Shown here in pieces: positions 18,039 through 27,287 of a stretch of DNA of 64,000 nucleotides (the first letter of the stretch is position 1; each line of letters begins with the position of its first letter). The notes below the pieces were generated by a model. That model was not told the DNA's origin and did no database searches. It saw nothing but the letters and a program-made list of their open reading frames with translations. Source of the stretch: OLB6 sp964620125 (GTDB taxonomy: Bacteria; Bacteroidota; Ignavibacteria; Kapaibacteriales; Kapaibacteriaceae); assembly GCA_964620125.1 (NCBI GenBank), contig CAZUGQ010000002.1, positions 62,001-126,000 on the forward strand, read 5' to 3'. Position numbers and translations under genes: made by a program.

Positions 18039-18566
18039 TTATCTCAGAAACTTCACCATCAAATATTCATCAACATACTGTTCACCAACCTTCATGGCAT
18101 GAGTTTCTAGGCCGTACACCGTAAATCCCAGACGAAGGTATAGGCTGTAAGAGTCTTTGTTATCGGTACTTACAGACAGATGGATCTGCTCAACACCTAT
18201 TTCTTCTGCTGTGTTCAGCACAGAAGCTACCATAGCAGATGCAACACCTTGGCCGCGGTATTCAGGAATAACGTACATACCCCAGATTCTTCCCTTGTGC
18301 TTGATTTTCGTACGAGTGTGATCGTTTGAGAATCCAACCATTCCAGCTACTTGACCGTCGGGCAGGATGGCACCAAGCAGATACTGATACGGGAACAGCA
18401 TGTACCGTTCATAGCGCTGTTCCTTGCTGAGGATTGACAAGGTATCAAACCAATCGTAGTCGGAGCCGAACACCTCAGGACTGTTGAGGAGTGCTACCCG
18501 TTGAATGTTTAGAAAAGGCTGGAAATCCGATGCTTCCAGAGGTCGAATCTCGTACTGGATGGCCAT
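18039..18566 (-). CDS. GNAT-family N-acetyltransferase
   Basis: 175 residues from ATG 18564-18566 (MAIQYEIRPLEASDF), a typical GNAT opening. The longer frame to 18671 overlaps mnmE and is not family-like. The acetyl-CoA site is MYVIPEYRGQGVASAMV (the R/Q-x-x-G-x-G/A loop), followed by EQIHLSVSTDN--S-LYLRLGFTVYG, the classical C-terminal motif. Substrate unknown. It starts 4 bp after the mnmE stop and sits between mnmE and mnmG, so it is likely co-transcribed with mnmE. Confidence 0.85.
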   Translation of the reverse strand: MAIQYEIRPLEASDFQPFLNIQRVALLNSPEVFGSDYDWFDTLSILSKEQRYERYMLFPYQYLLGAILPDGQVAGMVGFSNDHTRTKIKHKGRIWGMYVIPEYRGQGVASAMVASVLNTAEEIGVEQIHLSVSTDNKDSYSLYLRLGFTVYGLETHAMKVGEQYVDEYLMVKFLR

Positions 18567-18570
18567 TGAA

Positions 18571-19971
18571 TCACTTACCAATGCAAAATCTGGAGAAAAC
18601 TGCATCCAAGATGTCGGGATTCCAAGTTTCTCCTGTAATCTCACCAAGAATTTGGATGGCCGCACGAACATCTACGGCAACAAGGTCGGCAGGGGAGTTA
18701 CTGCGAATTGCGCTGGCTGCTGACTCCAAGTTATCGTGCAAAGTGCGGAGAAGAGCTGCCTGACGAGCATTCACAAGAACATCGTTGATGCCAACCGAGG
18801 TGGAAGCAACACGTTGTCGTATCTCTGCACGAAGTTTTTCGATGCCACCTAACATGGTGCACGATGTCGGGATCCAGGTATCCTTCCACTGGCCTGTTAG
18901 GTGGAGCCGGCCAGGAAATTCACCAACTGAGTAGTCCTGAATGAGATCCATCTTGTTCTGTACCACTACCACCTCATGGTTCCTGTAGGACCGCTGTAAT
19001 TCCTCCACAAGTGCATTGCTGTGATCAAGCCCAATTGAAGCATCGTTTACCACTAGAATCAAGTGACTTTGCTCGATGACCGACGTTGTAAGCAATATGC
19101 CTTGCAGTTCTACGGTATCGGATGTGTCGCGCAAGCCAGCCGTGTCTACGAGGTGAACGGCGCAGCCATCAAGTAGGATAGCTTCTTGCAGGTAGTCTCT
19201 CGTAGTACCTGGAATATCACTCACAATAGCGCGGTCGCGCAAAAGGAGTGCGTTGAACAGAGAACTCTTTCCCGCATTCGGATAGCCAACGATTGCACAA
19301 TAAAAGCCGCTGCGTAGTATCTGAGCAGCCTGAGCCGAATTCTGAAGAGCGGAAGCCATTTCCATGCCTTCCTCTAAAGCTTGCAAGAAGGCGTTTCTGC
19401 TTACAAACTCATATCCCTCTTCAGAAAAGTCCAGCTCAACCTCAAGCAGTCCAGCCGACGTGAGGAGTCGCTCACGAAGTGCGGATAAACGATTCGTAAA
19501 GCCTCCGGCCAACTGGCGTGCTGCCGTTTGCGCTCCGGCAGTGCTCTGTGCTAATATCAAGTCTGCTACGGCCTCAACCTGAGTCAGATCCATTTTACCG
19601 TTCAGGAATGCCCTTCGTGTAAACTCGCCAGGTTCGGCCAACCGAACATGGGAACGAAGGGATGCAAGGATCTGGTCTACAACAATCGTACCACCATGAC
19701 AGCCAATCTCAACAACATCTTCACCTGTATACGAGCGCGGTGAACGATAGATGCTTACAGTTACTTCATCGAACTTCTGTTCATGCACTTCCCACCAGCC
19801 ATGGTGAATGGTGTGAGAGACGGCACTAGCACACGAAGTTCGACCTCTAAAAAATTGGTCACACACGTTGAATGCGTCATGTCCACTCACTCGAATGACC
19901 GCCAGTCCAGACACGCCAGGTGGTGTAGCGAGAGCAACTATGGTGTCCCATGTGTTGGCGATCGGAAACAT
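18571..19971 (-). CDS. mnmE: tRNA modification GTPase MnmE (TrmE)
   Basis: A 466-residue GTPase partner of MnmG. I prefer ATG 19969-19971 (MFPIANTWDTIVALATPPG) over an upstream TTG at 19986. Features: N-terminal tetrahydrofolate-binding domain (GVSGLAVIRVSG), helical domain, G domain with GYPNAGKSSLFN (G1), DIPGTTRD (G2), DTAGLRDT (G3) and QNKMD (G4), and the C-terminal FCIGK with the catalytic Cys. All diagnostic parts are present. It is divergent from birA (91 bp). Confidence 0.96.
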   Translation of the reverse strand: MFPIANTWDTIVALATPPGVSGLAVIRVSGHDAFNVCDQFFRGRTSCASAVSHTIHHGWWEVHEQKFDEVTVSIYRSPRSYTGEDVVEIGCHGGTIVVDQILASLRSHVRLAEPGEFTRRAFLNGKMDLTQVEAVADLILAQSTAGAQTAARQLAGGFTNRLSALRERLLTSAGLLEVELDFSEEGYEFVSRNAFLQALEEGMEMASALQNSAQAAQILRSGFYCAIVGYPNAGKSSLFNALLLRDRAIVSDIPGTTRDYLQEAILLDGCAVHLVDTAGLRDTSDTVELQGILLTTSVIEQSHLILVVNDASIGLDHSNALVEELQRSYRNHEVVVVQNKMDLIQDYSVGEFPGRLHLTGQWKDTWIPTSCTMLGGIEKLRAEIRQRVASTSVGINDVLVNARQAALLRTLHDNLESAASAIRSNSPADLVAVDVRAAIQILGEITGETWNPDILDAVFSRFCIGK

Positions 19972-20062
19972 GCTGCAAGTTACCAAGCGTTAAACGCCCA
20001 GCTTTCGGTGCTACATTGCACACGATAAGAGCGTTAACAACGAGATAGTAACTAAGTTTATA

Positions 20063-20809
20063 ATGAGTCGGCACCTGCCTCCCACGGAGTTTCACCTTCC
20101 AATCGTTTCGTCAACAAACGACTATGCGCGTGAGCTGCTCCCAACGTATCCCTATGTGTTCGTAAGTGCACAGCATCAAACGGCGGGGCGTGGCCGAAAA
20201 GGTCGAGTATGGGAAGGGGGCTACGGGCAGAACGTGTATTGCTCACTCGGCATGCAGCACAGCACGATGTTGCAAGTAGAGGAACTCAGTGCATTCATGG
20301 CACGAGGGGCCTTGGCAATCTTGCACTCACTGAGAAAACTTGCTCCACGAATTCTGTTCAGATTAAAGTATCCGAACGACATTCAGGCAAACGTTGAAGG
20401 TGAATGGCGTAAGATTGCAGGCGTACTTGTAGAACATGAGTTCCAGGCAGACAGATGTATTACTACCGTCATCGGCATGGGAATAAACGTATCTCAGCAA
20501 ACCTTTCCCGATACGATAACCGCAGCATGCACGTCGCTGCAGTTGCTTGGCATCGGTGTGGAAGTATCTGTTGTTCTGGATCATCTCAGAGAACAGATTG
20601 CAGATCTTCGCAGCAAGGACTGGCAGCAAGTACACGCCGAGTGGATTCTTGAGCTGGACATCGTGGGCAAGGAAGTGGAATTGGCAGGCGAAGAAGGAGC
20701 GTGGATGATTGTGAGAGTTTTAAGCGATGGCAGGCTCGTGGCAAGGAAGCAGCAATTTTCAACAGAACGGATCATCAGCGATGGCGACACTGTACGATAC
20801 CACGATTGA
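20063..20809 (+). CDS. birA: Biotin-[acetyl-CoA-carboxylase] ligase
   Basis: 248 residues, the short ligase form without an N-terminal DNA-binding helix-turn-helix, so it is not expected to repress biotin genes. Motifs: STNDYARELL, QTAGRGRKGRVWEG (the biotinyl-AMP loop GRGRxGRxW), RLKYPNDI (the catalytic-pocket KWPND equivalent) and KIAGVLVEHE, then GMGINVSQ. It attaches biotin to carboxylase carrier proteins. Its 3' end overlaps the coaX start by 29 bp. Confidence 0.93.
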   Translation: MSRHLPPTEFHLPIVSSTNDYARELLPTYPYVFVSAQHQTAGRGRKGRVWEGGYGQNVYCSLGMQHSTMLQVEELSAFMARGALAILHSLRKLAPRILFRLKYPNDIQANVEGEWRKIAGVLVEHEFQADRCITTVIGMGINVSQQTFPDTITAACTSLQLLGIGVEVSVVLDHLREQIADLRSKDWQQVHAEWILELDIVGKEVELAGEEGAWMIVRVLSDGRLVARKQQFSTERIISDGDTVRYHD

Positions 20810-21614
20810 ACTGAACAGTGTTCAGTATGGAATAAGCGGTGTTGACGTTGGCAACAGCCGCGTCAAGATTCATCATGATGATGTGTATCTATCGTTTCCA
20901 TACGACAAAGACTGGAAGAAAAACGTTCAGCATCACTTTCGTGACCATGTTGGGAAGCGATACCTGATTGGCCTGTCAAGCGTCAACCCTAAACAAACAA
21001 CCGCCATAGTAAAGGTCTTGCAGCGCATCCTTGGTCACTTGGTGATCAATGCACACCAGTTACTCATGCGAAACGACAGCTTGCTGAAGCTTGGATCTGT
21101 AGAAAATGCCGGGATCGACCGCATGTTGGGTGCGATTGGTGGCATGCATGAACAGCGCCCCCCCCTTATTACCATTGACTGTGGAACGGCCGTTACAATT
21201 AACGCGGTTTCGGAGGACAGACTGTTTCTTGGTGGTCTCATCTTTGCCGGCATCAACACGCAGTTGTTTGGCCTTTTCAAGCAAGCAGCAGGAATTCCAG
21301 AGCTCTCATTCGTAAGCCCCGCCGTTACGGTTGGTGCCAACACGCAAGATTCGTTGATGGCTGGCATCGTTGCCTCGGTTGTTGGTGGTATCATCAAAGG
21401 AGTGCACAACATTCAGAAGCAGCACTTCGGTGGAAAGGATGTACCGGTAGTTGTAACGGGTGGTGAAGGACAACTTGTTATTGATGAGCTCAAGAGCAAC
21501 GGACTTAATGCTACCTATATGCCACGGCTGGTAACCACTGGCATCCTTACTCTTTTGGCACACGCTCGGTTGTTGGACATCCAGGACGGCGTGATCGAAA
21601 AGATCCGCAACTAG
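20781..21614 (+). CDS. coaX: Type III pantothenate kinase
   Basis: 277 residues from ATG 20781 (MATLYDTTIEL). ASKHA-fold kinase for the first step of CoA synthesis; the type III form is insensitive to CoA feedback (family knowledge). Motifs: GVDVGNSRVKI (phosphate-1), TIDCGTAVTINAV (phosphate-2) and the adenosine region VVTGGEGQ, with LFLGGLIFAGI as in CoaX. The birA-coaX overlap is a common bacterial pairing and implies co-translation. coaE, the last CoA step, is elsewhere in the window at 48.4 kb. Confidence 0.93.
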   Translation: MATLYDTTIELNSVQYGISGVDVGNSRVKIHHDDVYLSFPYDKDWKKNVQHHFRDHVGKRYLIGLSSVNPKQTTAIVKVLQRILGHLVINAHQLLMRNDSLLKLGSVENAGIDRMLGAIGGMHEQRPPLITIDCGTAVTINAVSEDRLFLGGLIFAGINTQLFGLFKQAAGIPELSFVSPAVTVGANTQDSLMAGIVASVVGGIIKGVHNIQKQHFGGKDVPVVVTGGEGQLVIDELKSNGLNATYMPRLVTTGILTLLAHARLLDIQDGVIEKIRN

Positions 21615-21630
21615 TTTTTTTTTTGAATCC

Positions 21631-22497
21631 ATGCCATCCATTGCAATTCACGGCGGAGCCGGAAACCTTGTTCGGTACGTCGGTACAGGCAGGCTTGAGG
21701 AAGCCGAAGAGTTTCTTAGAGAACTAGTCCAAGAAGTACATGCAGCTCTTAACAGTGGCTCACATGCATTGGATGTAGTGGAACAGGCTGTGATAAATCT
21801 TGAGGATGCCGGGTACTTTCATGCCGGGAAAGGTTCATCGCCAACAACCAACGGCAAGGTGGAGATGGATGCCTCCATAATGGATGGAACCACCGAGAAT
21901 GCGGGCGCAGTGGCCATGGTTGGAAGCATCCGAAATCCGATACGGTTAGCCCGCCTGGTTATGGACAAAACTCCGCATGTGTTCCTTGCAGCTACGGATG
22001 CTGAAAACCTTGCCAAACACCATGGTCTGGAGCTTGTTTCGGAATCCTACTTCGTTCCATGTGATAACGCCGCTGTTCGCAATAATGAGACAGTGGGAAC
22101 AGTTGGTGCTGTAGCATTAGACAAAGCCGGAAATCATGCTGCTGCTACGTCTACCGGCGGCACTCTGCATAAAGCGGCAGGCAGGATAGGAGACTCACCT
22201 TTGATTGGGTGTGGAACGTATGCACGCAAGCACGTTGGCGCCGTGAGTTGCACCGGCTATGGAGAGTACTTCATTCGCACTGCTGCCGCCAGTTCTGTAT
22301 TGCATCGCGTAGAACTTCTTGGCGAACAGGTTGGCGCCGCTGCAGGCGCGGTGTTAAGCAGAATTCAATTGTTAGGGGGCTCTGGCGGAATCATTGCGAT
22401 CGGTCCTCGTGGAGAGGTGGCAATGCCATACAACACGCAAGGAATGTACAGAGCTGCCATTGATGCATGGGGAAGCATCACCGTTGGTTCCGTGTGA
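21631..22497 (+). CDS. Isoaspartyl peptidase / L-asparaginase (Ntn hydrolase)
   Basis: 288 residues of the plant-type asparaginase family (IaaA-like). IAIHGGAGN opens the protein. The autocleavage site is in NETVGTVGAVALD, where the Thr before VGAVALD is the new N-terminal nucleophile, followed by ATSTGG and R-GDSPLIGCGTYA, the substrate-binding signature. It cleaves L-isoaspartyl dipeptides, aiding protein repair and turnover, and processes itself into two subunits. It lies 16 bp after coaX in the same direction; a functional link to the vitamin genes is not obvious. Confidence 0.93.
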   Translation: MPSIAIHGGAGNLVRYVGTGRLEEAEEFLRELVQEVHAALNSGSHALDVVEQAVINLEDAGYFHAGKGSSPTTNGKVEMDASIMDGTTENAGAVAMVGSIRNPIRLARLVMDKTPHVFLAATDAENLAKHHGLELVSESYFVPCDNAAVRNNETVGTVGAVALDKAGNHAAATSTGGTLHKAAGRIGDSPLIGCGTYARKHVGAVSCTGYGEYFIRTAAASSVLHRVELLGEQVGAAAGAVLSRIQLLGGSGGIIAIGPRGEVAMPYNTQGMYRAAIDAWGSITVGSV

Positions 22498-22499
22498 AA

Positions 22500-24815
22500 C
22501 TAGAACGGGTGACCCAGGCCGATACTAAGTTCCCAGTAGTCAGAAGACATGATGTTCGACCTTCCACTCCATATCCACTTTCCTGTTGTTTGGAGAGGGT
22601 CATACACACTCGTGGCGTAGTCAACTCTGAATGGTCCCACAGGCGTAAGAAATCGATAGCCTAGTCCAACAGCGATTACACTGCCTTGCCACACATCCTT
22701 GAGTTGCATGGTACCGTATTTCTCAACAGTCATCCGGTTGAATGCATTACCGATGTCCATAAACGCAGCAAAGCCACTGTTGCTTACCATATTTGACCAG
22801 ATAGGATCCCATCCCCGAGGCTTTGGTAGCTGATACCGATACTCGCAGCTAAGCTCGATGAGTGTGCCACTGCCAACCGTGTTGTTAAGAACAAGCTCGG
22901 TGCTTGCATCTGTTGCGTCTAAAACGCCACTGTTCGGATCGTGGAGAGCACGGCTTGGGTAACTCCGAATACTTGCAGCACCACCGGCGAAAAACTGTCG
23001 TTCAAGCGTTACATAGGTGTTGGTATCTGTTGTACTTCCACGAGTAAAGTCCAACAGCTGAATGTGGCCAAGCCGAACCTTCGTGGCAAGGCCACTTCGT
23101 TCGGATAGGGGGAATATGTTCGACAGAAAGGCCTGGCCTCGAACAAACTGTCCGGCACCCATGCCCAACTCCAAGGAGAAGTTTGCAAAGTATCCGCGCC
23201 TAGGATCCACCGGATTGTCGCGGTGCTCACCGCGAATGTTGAAGCCTGTATAAATACCAGTGATGAGATTGCCAGTTGTTTTGATGTAGTTATCGAGCAC
23301 AAGAAACTGGTTGAAGGTACTGTACACAAAGGCAATCTCTTCCGGCGTTTCTGCATCCTTCAACGCGCTATCCAGAGCCCCCTGAAAATCACGTGGTACC
23401 TGGCGCTCAAAACCGATGTTCAGGTCGAACCCGTTTATGCCGCGGTATTGAGGTAGGTTAACAGGAAGGCGCCCTCCGATTCCCACAGATTGCAGCCGGA
23501 ATGGGCTTACCAACTGTCGCTCAGAGTAATATGCATTGGTTTGCAAACCTGCTCGCCAGTCCCAAACGCGCAACAGGCTGGGCCAGGCTACAACGCCAGA
23601 CAACAAAGCCTCGCGCTCCAAAGGTTGCCCCTGAAAGATCCTGCTCAAGTCCTGCAGAATGTACTGTGCAGTTATGCTGCCAACCTGCGCACCACCAAAA
23701 ACATTGCGATGTTGATAGGTGGCACCCACACCAGCGTTCAGGTAGTTGTCGAGTGCGGTTTGGAACAGGAGAAAGTTTGCGCCTAACTCATACGGCTTGC
23801 TGTTTAGAGTAAACACACGCATTACAAGGAATGAATCCGCGCCTAAGGTATCGGTTGAATGCAGAAGATCCGCCTCAAGTGTGTCTATTGTGGCAAGTTC
23901 GAAAACACCAAGCTGAACAAGATTGCTACGGCTCAGCTCAACCTTGTCCCTACTATACCACTCATTGGTTTCGAACTCAAGCTGCCGCCGCCGCATCGAT
24001 TCCGTTACGGACGGGAAACCATTGGCATTCTCTTCGAACTCTATTGCGCCAATGCGCATGCGTGGTCCGGGCACAAACACCACGGCCAATGTGTCATGCA
24101 GGGCGTCTTCCGAAATCTTTTGTGTAGGACGTTTGTAACCAGCGCGATAGTAGCCGTTATTCTGTAAAACGCGAGTCATGGCTTGCAGGTCCTTGTTCAA
24201 GTCAGACTCCGAAAACGCATCACCATGTTTCACGCTTCGAGCGCCATGCACTTGTGTAAGGATGTCGGTCGGCACAGAGTCCAATCCGAAAACCAGAACG
24301 GTGTCAATCGCCGCACGCGGTCCTTCTTGGATGGTGAACTCCAGCACGTTCTTTCTAACGTCTGTATCTCTGAAAAATCGCCACGACACCTTGGCCAAAT
24401 GAAAACCATTCTGGTCTAGGTATTCAAGCAAGGCCACACTATCATCGCTAGCCCTAGCGGCGCTAAAGTATAGGAGCTCTTCGCGTAAGTCTCGCTGTAC
24501 CCTTCGCAGTGTTGCCATGATTGGCTGCGGGGTTGCAGGGTTGCGCACCAGGTTTTCGTAGTAGTACAGACCAAGGCTACGCGTTAGCGAGAGTTCACTT
24601 TCGCGAGATTGGATGATTCCAATGAGTTGATCAGGCGATGTGGCTGAGCATCCTACAAATCGAATGGTCTGCAACTCGGCGATTTCGTTATGTGATTCGC
24701 CGGATACACGTTGGGGGATGAGAGATGCTTCCTGTGCAGTAACAGGAAAAATGATGCTCACTGCCACCATCAGGATCAACGGTAGGAGTGGGCCAAGTCG
24801 GCTAGGCAAACCCAC
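22500..24815 (-). CDS. Omp85-superfamily outer-membrane protein (TamA/BamA-like)
   Basis: 771 residues. Signal peptide (residues 1-27, ending FPVTA-Q), then POTRA-like repeats in the first ~370 residues (for example FTIQEGPRAAIDTVLVFGL, LNKDLQAMTRVLQNNGYYRAGY, DTLAVVFVPGPRMRIGAIEFE, SRDKVELSRSNLVQLGVFELATIDT), then a 16-strand barrel with RGEHRDNPVDPRRGYFANFSLE, FFAGGAASIRSYPSRAL and an end VGPFRVDYA...WELSIGLGHPF, where the terminal Phe is the usual barrel mark. It inserts or translocates outer-membrane proteins; I cannot separate BamA from TamA, though shape and length suggest the TamA branch. Last gene of a minus-strand envelope run. Confidence 0.88.
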   Translation of the reverse strand: MGLPSRLGPLLPLILMVAVSIIFPVTAQEASLIPQRVSGESHNEIAELQTIRFVGCSATSPDQLIGIIQSRESELSLTRSLGLYYYENLVRNPATPQPIMATLRRVQRDLREELLYFSAARASDDSVALLEYLDQNGFHLAKVSWRFFRDTDVRKNVLEFTIQEGPRAAIDTVLVFGLDSVPTDILTQVHGARSVKHGDAFSESDLNKDLQAMTRVLQNNGYYRAGYKRPTQKISEDALHDTLAVVFVPGPRMRIGAIEFEENANGFPSVTESMRRRQLEFETNEWYSRDKVELSRSNLVQLGVFELATIDTLEADLLHSTDTLGADSFLVMRVFTLNSKPYELGANFLLFQTALDNYLNAGVGATYQHRNVFGGAQVGSITAQYILQDLSRIFQGQPLEREALLSGVVAWPSLLRVWDWRAGLQTNAYYSERQLVSPFRLQSVGIGGRLPVNLPQYRGINGFDLNIGFERQVPRDFQGALDSALKDAETPEEIAFVYSTFNQFLVLDNYIKTTGNLITGIYTGFNIRGEHRDNPVDPRRGYFANFSLELGMGAGQFVRGQAFLSNIFPLSERSGLATKVRLGHIQLLDFTRGSTTDTNTYVTLERQFFAGGAASIRSYPSRALHDPNSGVLDATDASTELVLNNTVGSGTLIELSCEYRYQLPKPRGWDPIWSNMVSNSGFAAFMDIGNAFNRMTVEKYGTMQLKDVWQGSVIAVGLGYRFLTPVGPFRVDYATSVYDPLQTTGKWIWSGRSNIMSSDYWELSIGLGHPF

Positions 24816-24847
24816 CCTGCGAAAATACCGTGATCGGTAACGGGCTG

Positions 24848-25084
24848 TTAGTAGTCGCTATCGTCGTCTTCGTTAAAAAGGAAGTCGTCCGATGCGCTTT
24901 CATATTCTGGCCAGATATCTTCGATGCCTTCATACACCGGATCTTCTGGATCATCGAGCTCCTTGAGGTTTTCGATCACCTGTGTTGGTGCACCGGTGCG
25001 ATCTGCGTAGTCAATCAACTCATCCTTGGTGGCTGGCCATGGAGCATCTTCCAAGTATGCTGCAAGTTCGGGTGTCCAAAACAT
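24848..25084 (-). CDS. DUF2795 family small acidic protein
   Basis: 78 residues, WPATKDELIDYADRTGAP followed by VIENLKELDD--DPVYEGIEDIWPEYE, an almost textbook DUF2795 segment, with a very acidic tail. Function unknown; in several phyla this domain occurs as a tiny stand-alone protein. It lies 32 bp upstream of the Omp85 gene and 113 bp downstream of ispD. Confidence 0.9.
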   Translation of the reverse strand: MFWTPELAAYLEDAPWPATKDELIDYADRTGAPTQVIENLKELDDPEDPVYEGIEDIWPEYESASDDFLFNEDDDSDY

Positions 25085-25197
25085 GATCGGTCCTCTTCAG
25101 TGGGGCCTCTGGGTGAAAACGGGCGCGAATATACAAGTGCTCGTGCGCGAACGCAACAACGGCAACGCTACGCAACGATTGTTAACTGCAATTCAGG

Positions 25198-25905
25198 TTA
25201 CTTCGTGGCGTGTTGTCGCCACCGATACAACGCCTCAGCCACATCAAGGTCAACGGCTGTTGTGATTTTGATGTTCCATGGTTCACCTTCGATTACAACA
25301 ATCGGTACTCCGATCGCCTCCACCGCACCGCCATCATCGGTGGTGGCGGTGCTGGCATTGGCGTAGGCCTGCACCAGCAGCTCTCGCCGGAATCCTTGGG
25401 GGGTTTGCACGGCGCGAAGTTGAGATCGGTTCGGGGTGCTTATCACAACGCCGTGTTCGTCTACTACCTTTATGGTGTCACTCAACGGCATGCCTGGTAC
25501 AACTGCGCCTAAGGATGCGGCGGCTGCAATAACGCGGCGGAATAGCAGTGGCGAAGCTAACGGGCGGACTGCGTCGTGAACCAGAACAACGTCAACGTTG
25601 TCGAATGTATCATGCCGTAGCGCTGCTACCACACTAGCCGATCGTTCTTCGCCTCCCACGGTTAGGTGCACCAATGGTGAATGCGAAAACTCGGCCGAGA
25701 TGAGGTTCCTACCAAACTCGTCATGTTCGGCCAAGGCAATCACTACAGTGTGCACATCAGGCACGGCAAGCACTGTGGATAGCGTGTGCACGATGATCGG
25801 TTTTCCTGCAACGGACTGATACTGCTTGGGCACGGGTCCACCAAATCGCCTGCCCTTGCCAGCCGCGGGGATGATTACGCCCACCCTGATTGATGCCTGG
25901 TTCAT
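25198..25905 (-). CDS. ispD: 2-C-methyl-D-erythritol 4-phosphate cytidylyltransferase
   Basis: 235 residues; third enzyme of the MEP isoprenoid pathway (makes CDP-ME from CTP). Motifs: VIIPAAGKGRRFGG (CTP binding), PKQYQSVAGKPIIVHTL, VHDAVRPLAS and SDTIKVVD, with TPQGFRRELL near the C-terminus. It shows this organism uses the non-mevalonate route. ispF is not adjacent. It lies 39 bp after the glycosyltransferase-like gene in a minus-strand run beginning at rsmH. Confidence 0.95.
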   Translation of the reverse strand: MNQASIRVGVIIPAAGKGRRFGGPVPKQYQSVAGKPIIVHTLSTVLAVPDVHTVVIALAEHDEFGRNLISAEFSHSPLVHLTVGGEERSASVVAALRHDTFDNVDVVLVHDAVRPLASPLLFRRVIAAAASLGAVVPGMPLSDTIKVVDEHGVVISTPNRSQLRAVQTPQGFRRELLVQAYANASTATTDDGGAVEAIGVPIVVIEGEPWNIKITTAVDLDVAEALYRWRQHATK

Positions 25906-25944
25906 TGACTCGCCGCAGAGAGTTGAGAATGTTCCGAATGAAGA

Positions 25945-27273
25945 TCAGCGTTCGAGTGGGTGGTCCGATCGCTTGAAATTTCCGGTTTCCAGAACGTCTC
26001 GGATATAGTAGCTACCCATCTTTCGAGCACGCAGAAAACCAAGCCAAGCCATATCGGCGAACCGTCCATTGGAGAGAAGATCAAACAGCCACTCATTGGC
26101 ATACTCGGGTTTATCCTGCCTCATCCCGGCACCAACCTCCAGGAGCCACTTGCGGTTGAACTTTTCCTGCGAACCAATCGTGGGCGTCATGATGATTGGT
26201 AAACCCAACCCAGCATAGAAGCTTAGCTCACTGGGCTTCGTCCAGAGGATATCCGTACGCCGCACTACCTGATTGAAAGCATCAAAGTATTCGAACAGAT
26301 CTGGTTTGTACAGCACTTCAACATGAGCACACGAGCCAAGTGTGCTTGCCACACATCGCTCAAAGGTGTCCCGCACGTCTTCACGAATTCCTGCAACAAG
26401 CACTAACCGCATCGTACCAGCCAACAGTCGCTTTGCAAACGAGCGTACGAGTGCCTCTCCAATCTCTCGTAACGCTCCCGCACCACCCACAGCGTAGGTT
26501 ATGGTGAGAAGCCTGTCGGAAGGGGGCTTGGCCAGTGCTTGTTCGCCCAGGAAGTGTTCGGTGCTGGCACCCAAGCTTTGGTGGAACCTGCCAGACGGAT
26601 CCAAGACTTGCAGCCGAGTAGCAAGGTCGCTCTTTAAGATTGATAGGTCGCGGCCGCCTAGTAACGCATCATCAAGTGGAAATCCCGTGAGAAAGATTCG
26701 ATGCCCCGGCACGCCGTATGAGCGTAGTCGTTGTGCTGCCTTCCCACAGGGAGCAAAGTAGTTGATGTTGCTATCCCATGGTTCACGGGCAACCCACACC
26801 CTGTTTAGATCAGCATCACAAATGATGGAGTAGATACGATCGTAACCAGCAACATCAGCAGCAATGGCAGGAACGTAGAAGGATGTGAGGAGCGGTAGTC
26901 GGTTGCTCGAGATTGTTTCTACAAAGCCCCTTCCCAACCCCCGCTGAATCTGCAGATACAGCAAATCCACTTGAAAGGTGCTGCGCGAAAGGTTGCGTAT
27001 CGGATACAACGAAGGTATGTGAAGTAAACCATCAAGCAGACCAAAGATCTGCTTGCCGATGATCGGAATTCCCTTGGCACGCGAGAACGTCTCGTAGAGC
27101 TGTAGGTACCTCTTCCATCGCCGACGTTCCGCATCGGTTGTTTTGGGGGTATCGCCTGCATTCAGAATACGGTCGTAGGCAACATCGCGAAAGGGATGAA
27201 CGGCACGCTGGTGGCCATAGCCCATATCGGCGCTCGCCACCCAGTATGATTTCTGTTCAGGCATTGGTGGCAA
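25945..27273 (-). CDS. GT28/MGDG-synthase-like glycosyltransferase
   Basis: A 442-residue cytosolic protein. SADMGYGHQRAVHPF at residues ~14-28 matches the glycine-rich opening (SxGxGHxxAA) of GT28 enzymes such as MurG and MGDG synthases, and the C-terminal half has TKPSELSFYAGLGLPIIMTPTIGSQEKFN, the E/S-x-x-x-GLP-IM region that binds the sugar nucleotide. It is not MurG itself: the MurG signatures (GGTGGH) are missing and the spacing differs. It follows mraY, where many genomes carry ftsW/murG. It may glycosylate a lipid or act in the envelope; I do not know the product. Confidence 0.6.
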   Translation of the reverse strand: MPPMPEQKSYWVASADMGYGHQRAVHPFRDVAYDRILNAGDTPKTTDAERRRWKRYLQLYETFSRAKGIPIIGKQIFGLLDGLLHIPSLYPIRNLSRSTFQVDLLYLQIQRGLGRGFVETISSNRLPLLTSFYVPAIAADVAGYDRIYSIICDADLNRVWVAREPWDSNINYFAPCGKAAQRLRSYGVPGHRIFLTGFPLDDALLGGRDLSILKSDLATRLQVLDPSGRFHQSLGASTEHFLGEQALAKPPSDRLLTITYAVGGAGALREIGEALVRSFAKRLLAGTMRLVLVAGIREDVRDTFERCVASTLGSCAHVEVLYKPDLFEYFDAFNQVVRRTDILWTKPSELSFYAGLGLPIIMTPTIGSQEKFNRKWLLEVGAGMRQDKPEYANEWLFDLLSNGRFADMAWLGFLRARKMGSYYIRDVLETGNFKRSDHPLER

Positions 27274-27287
27274 CGATAACGAACGAG

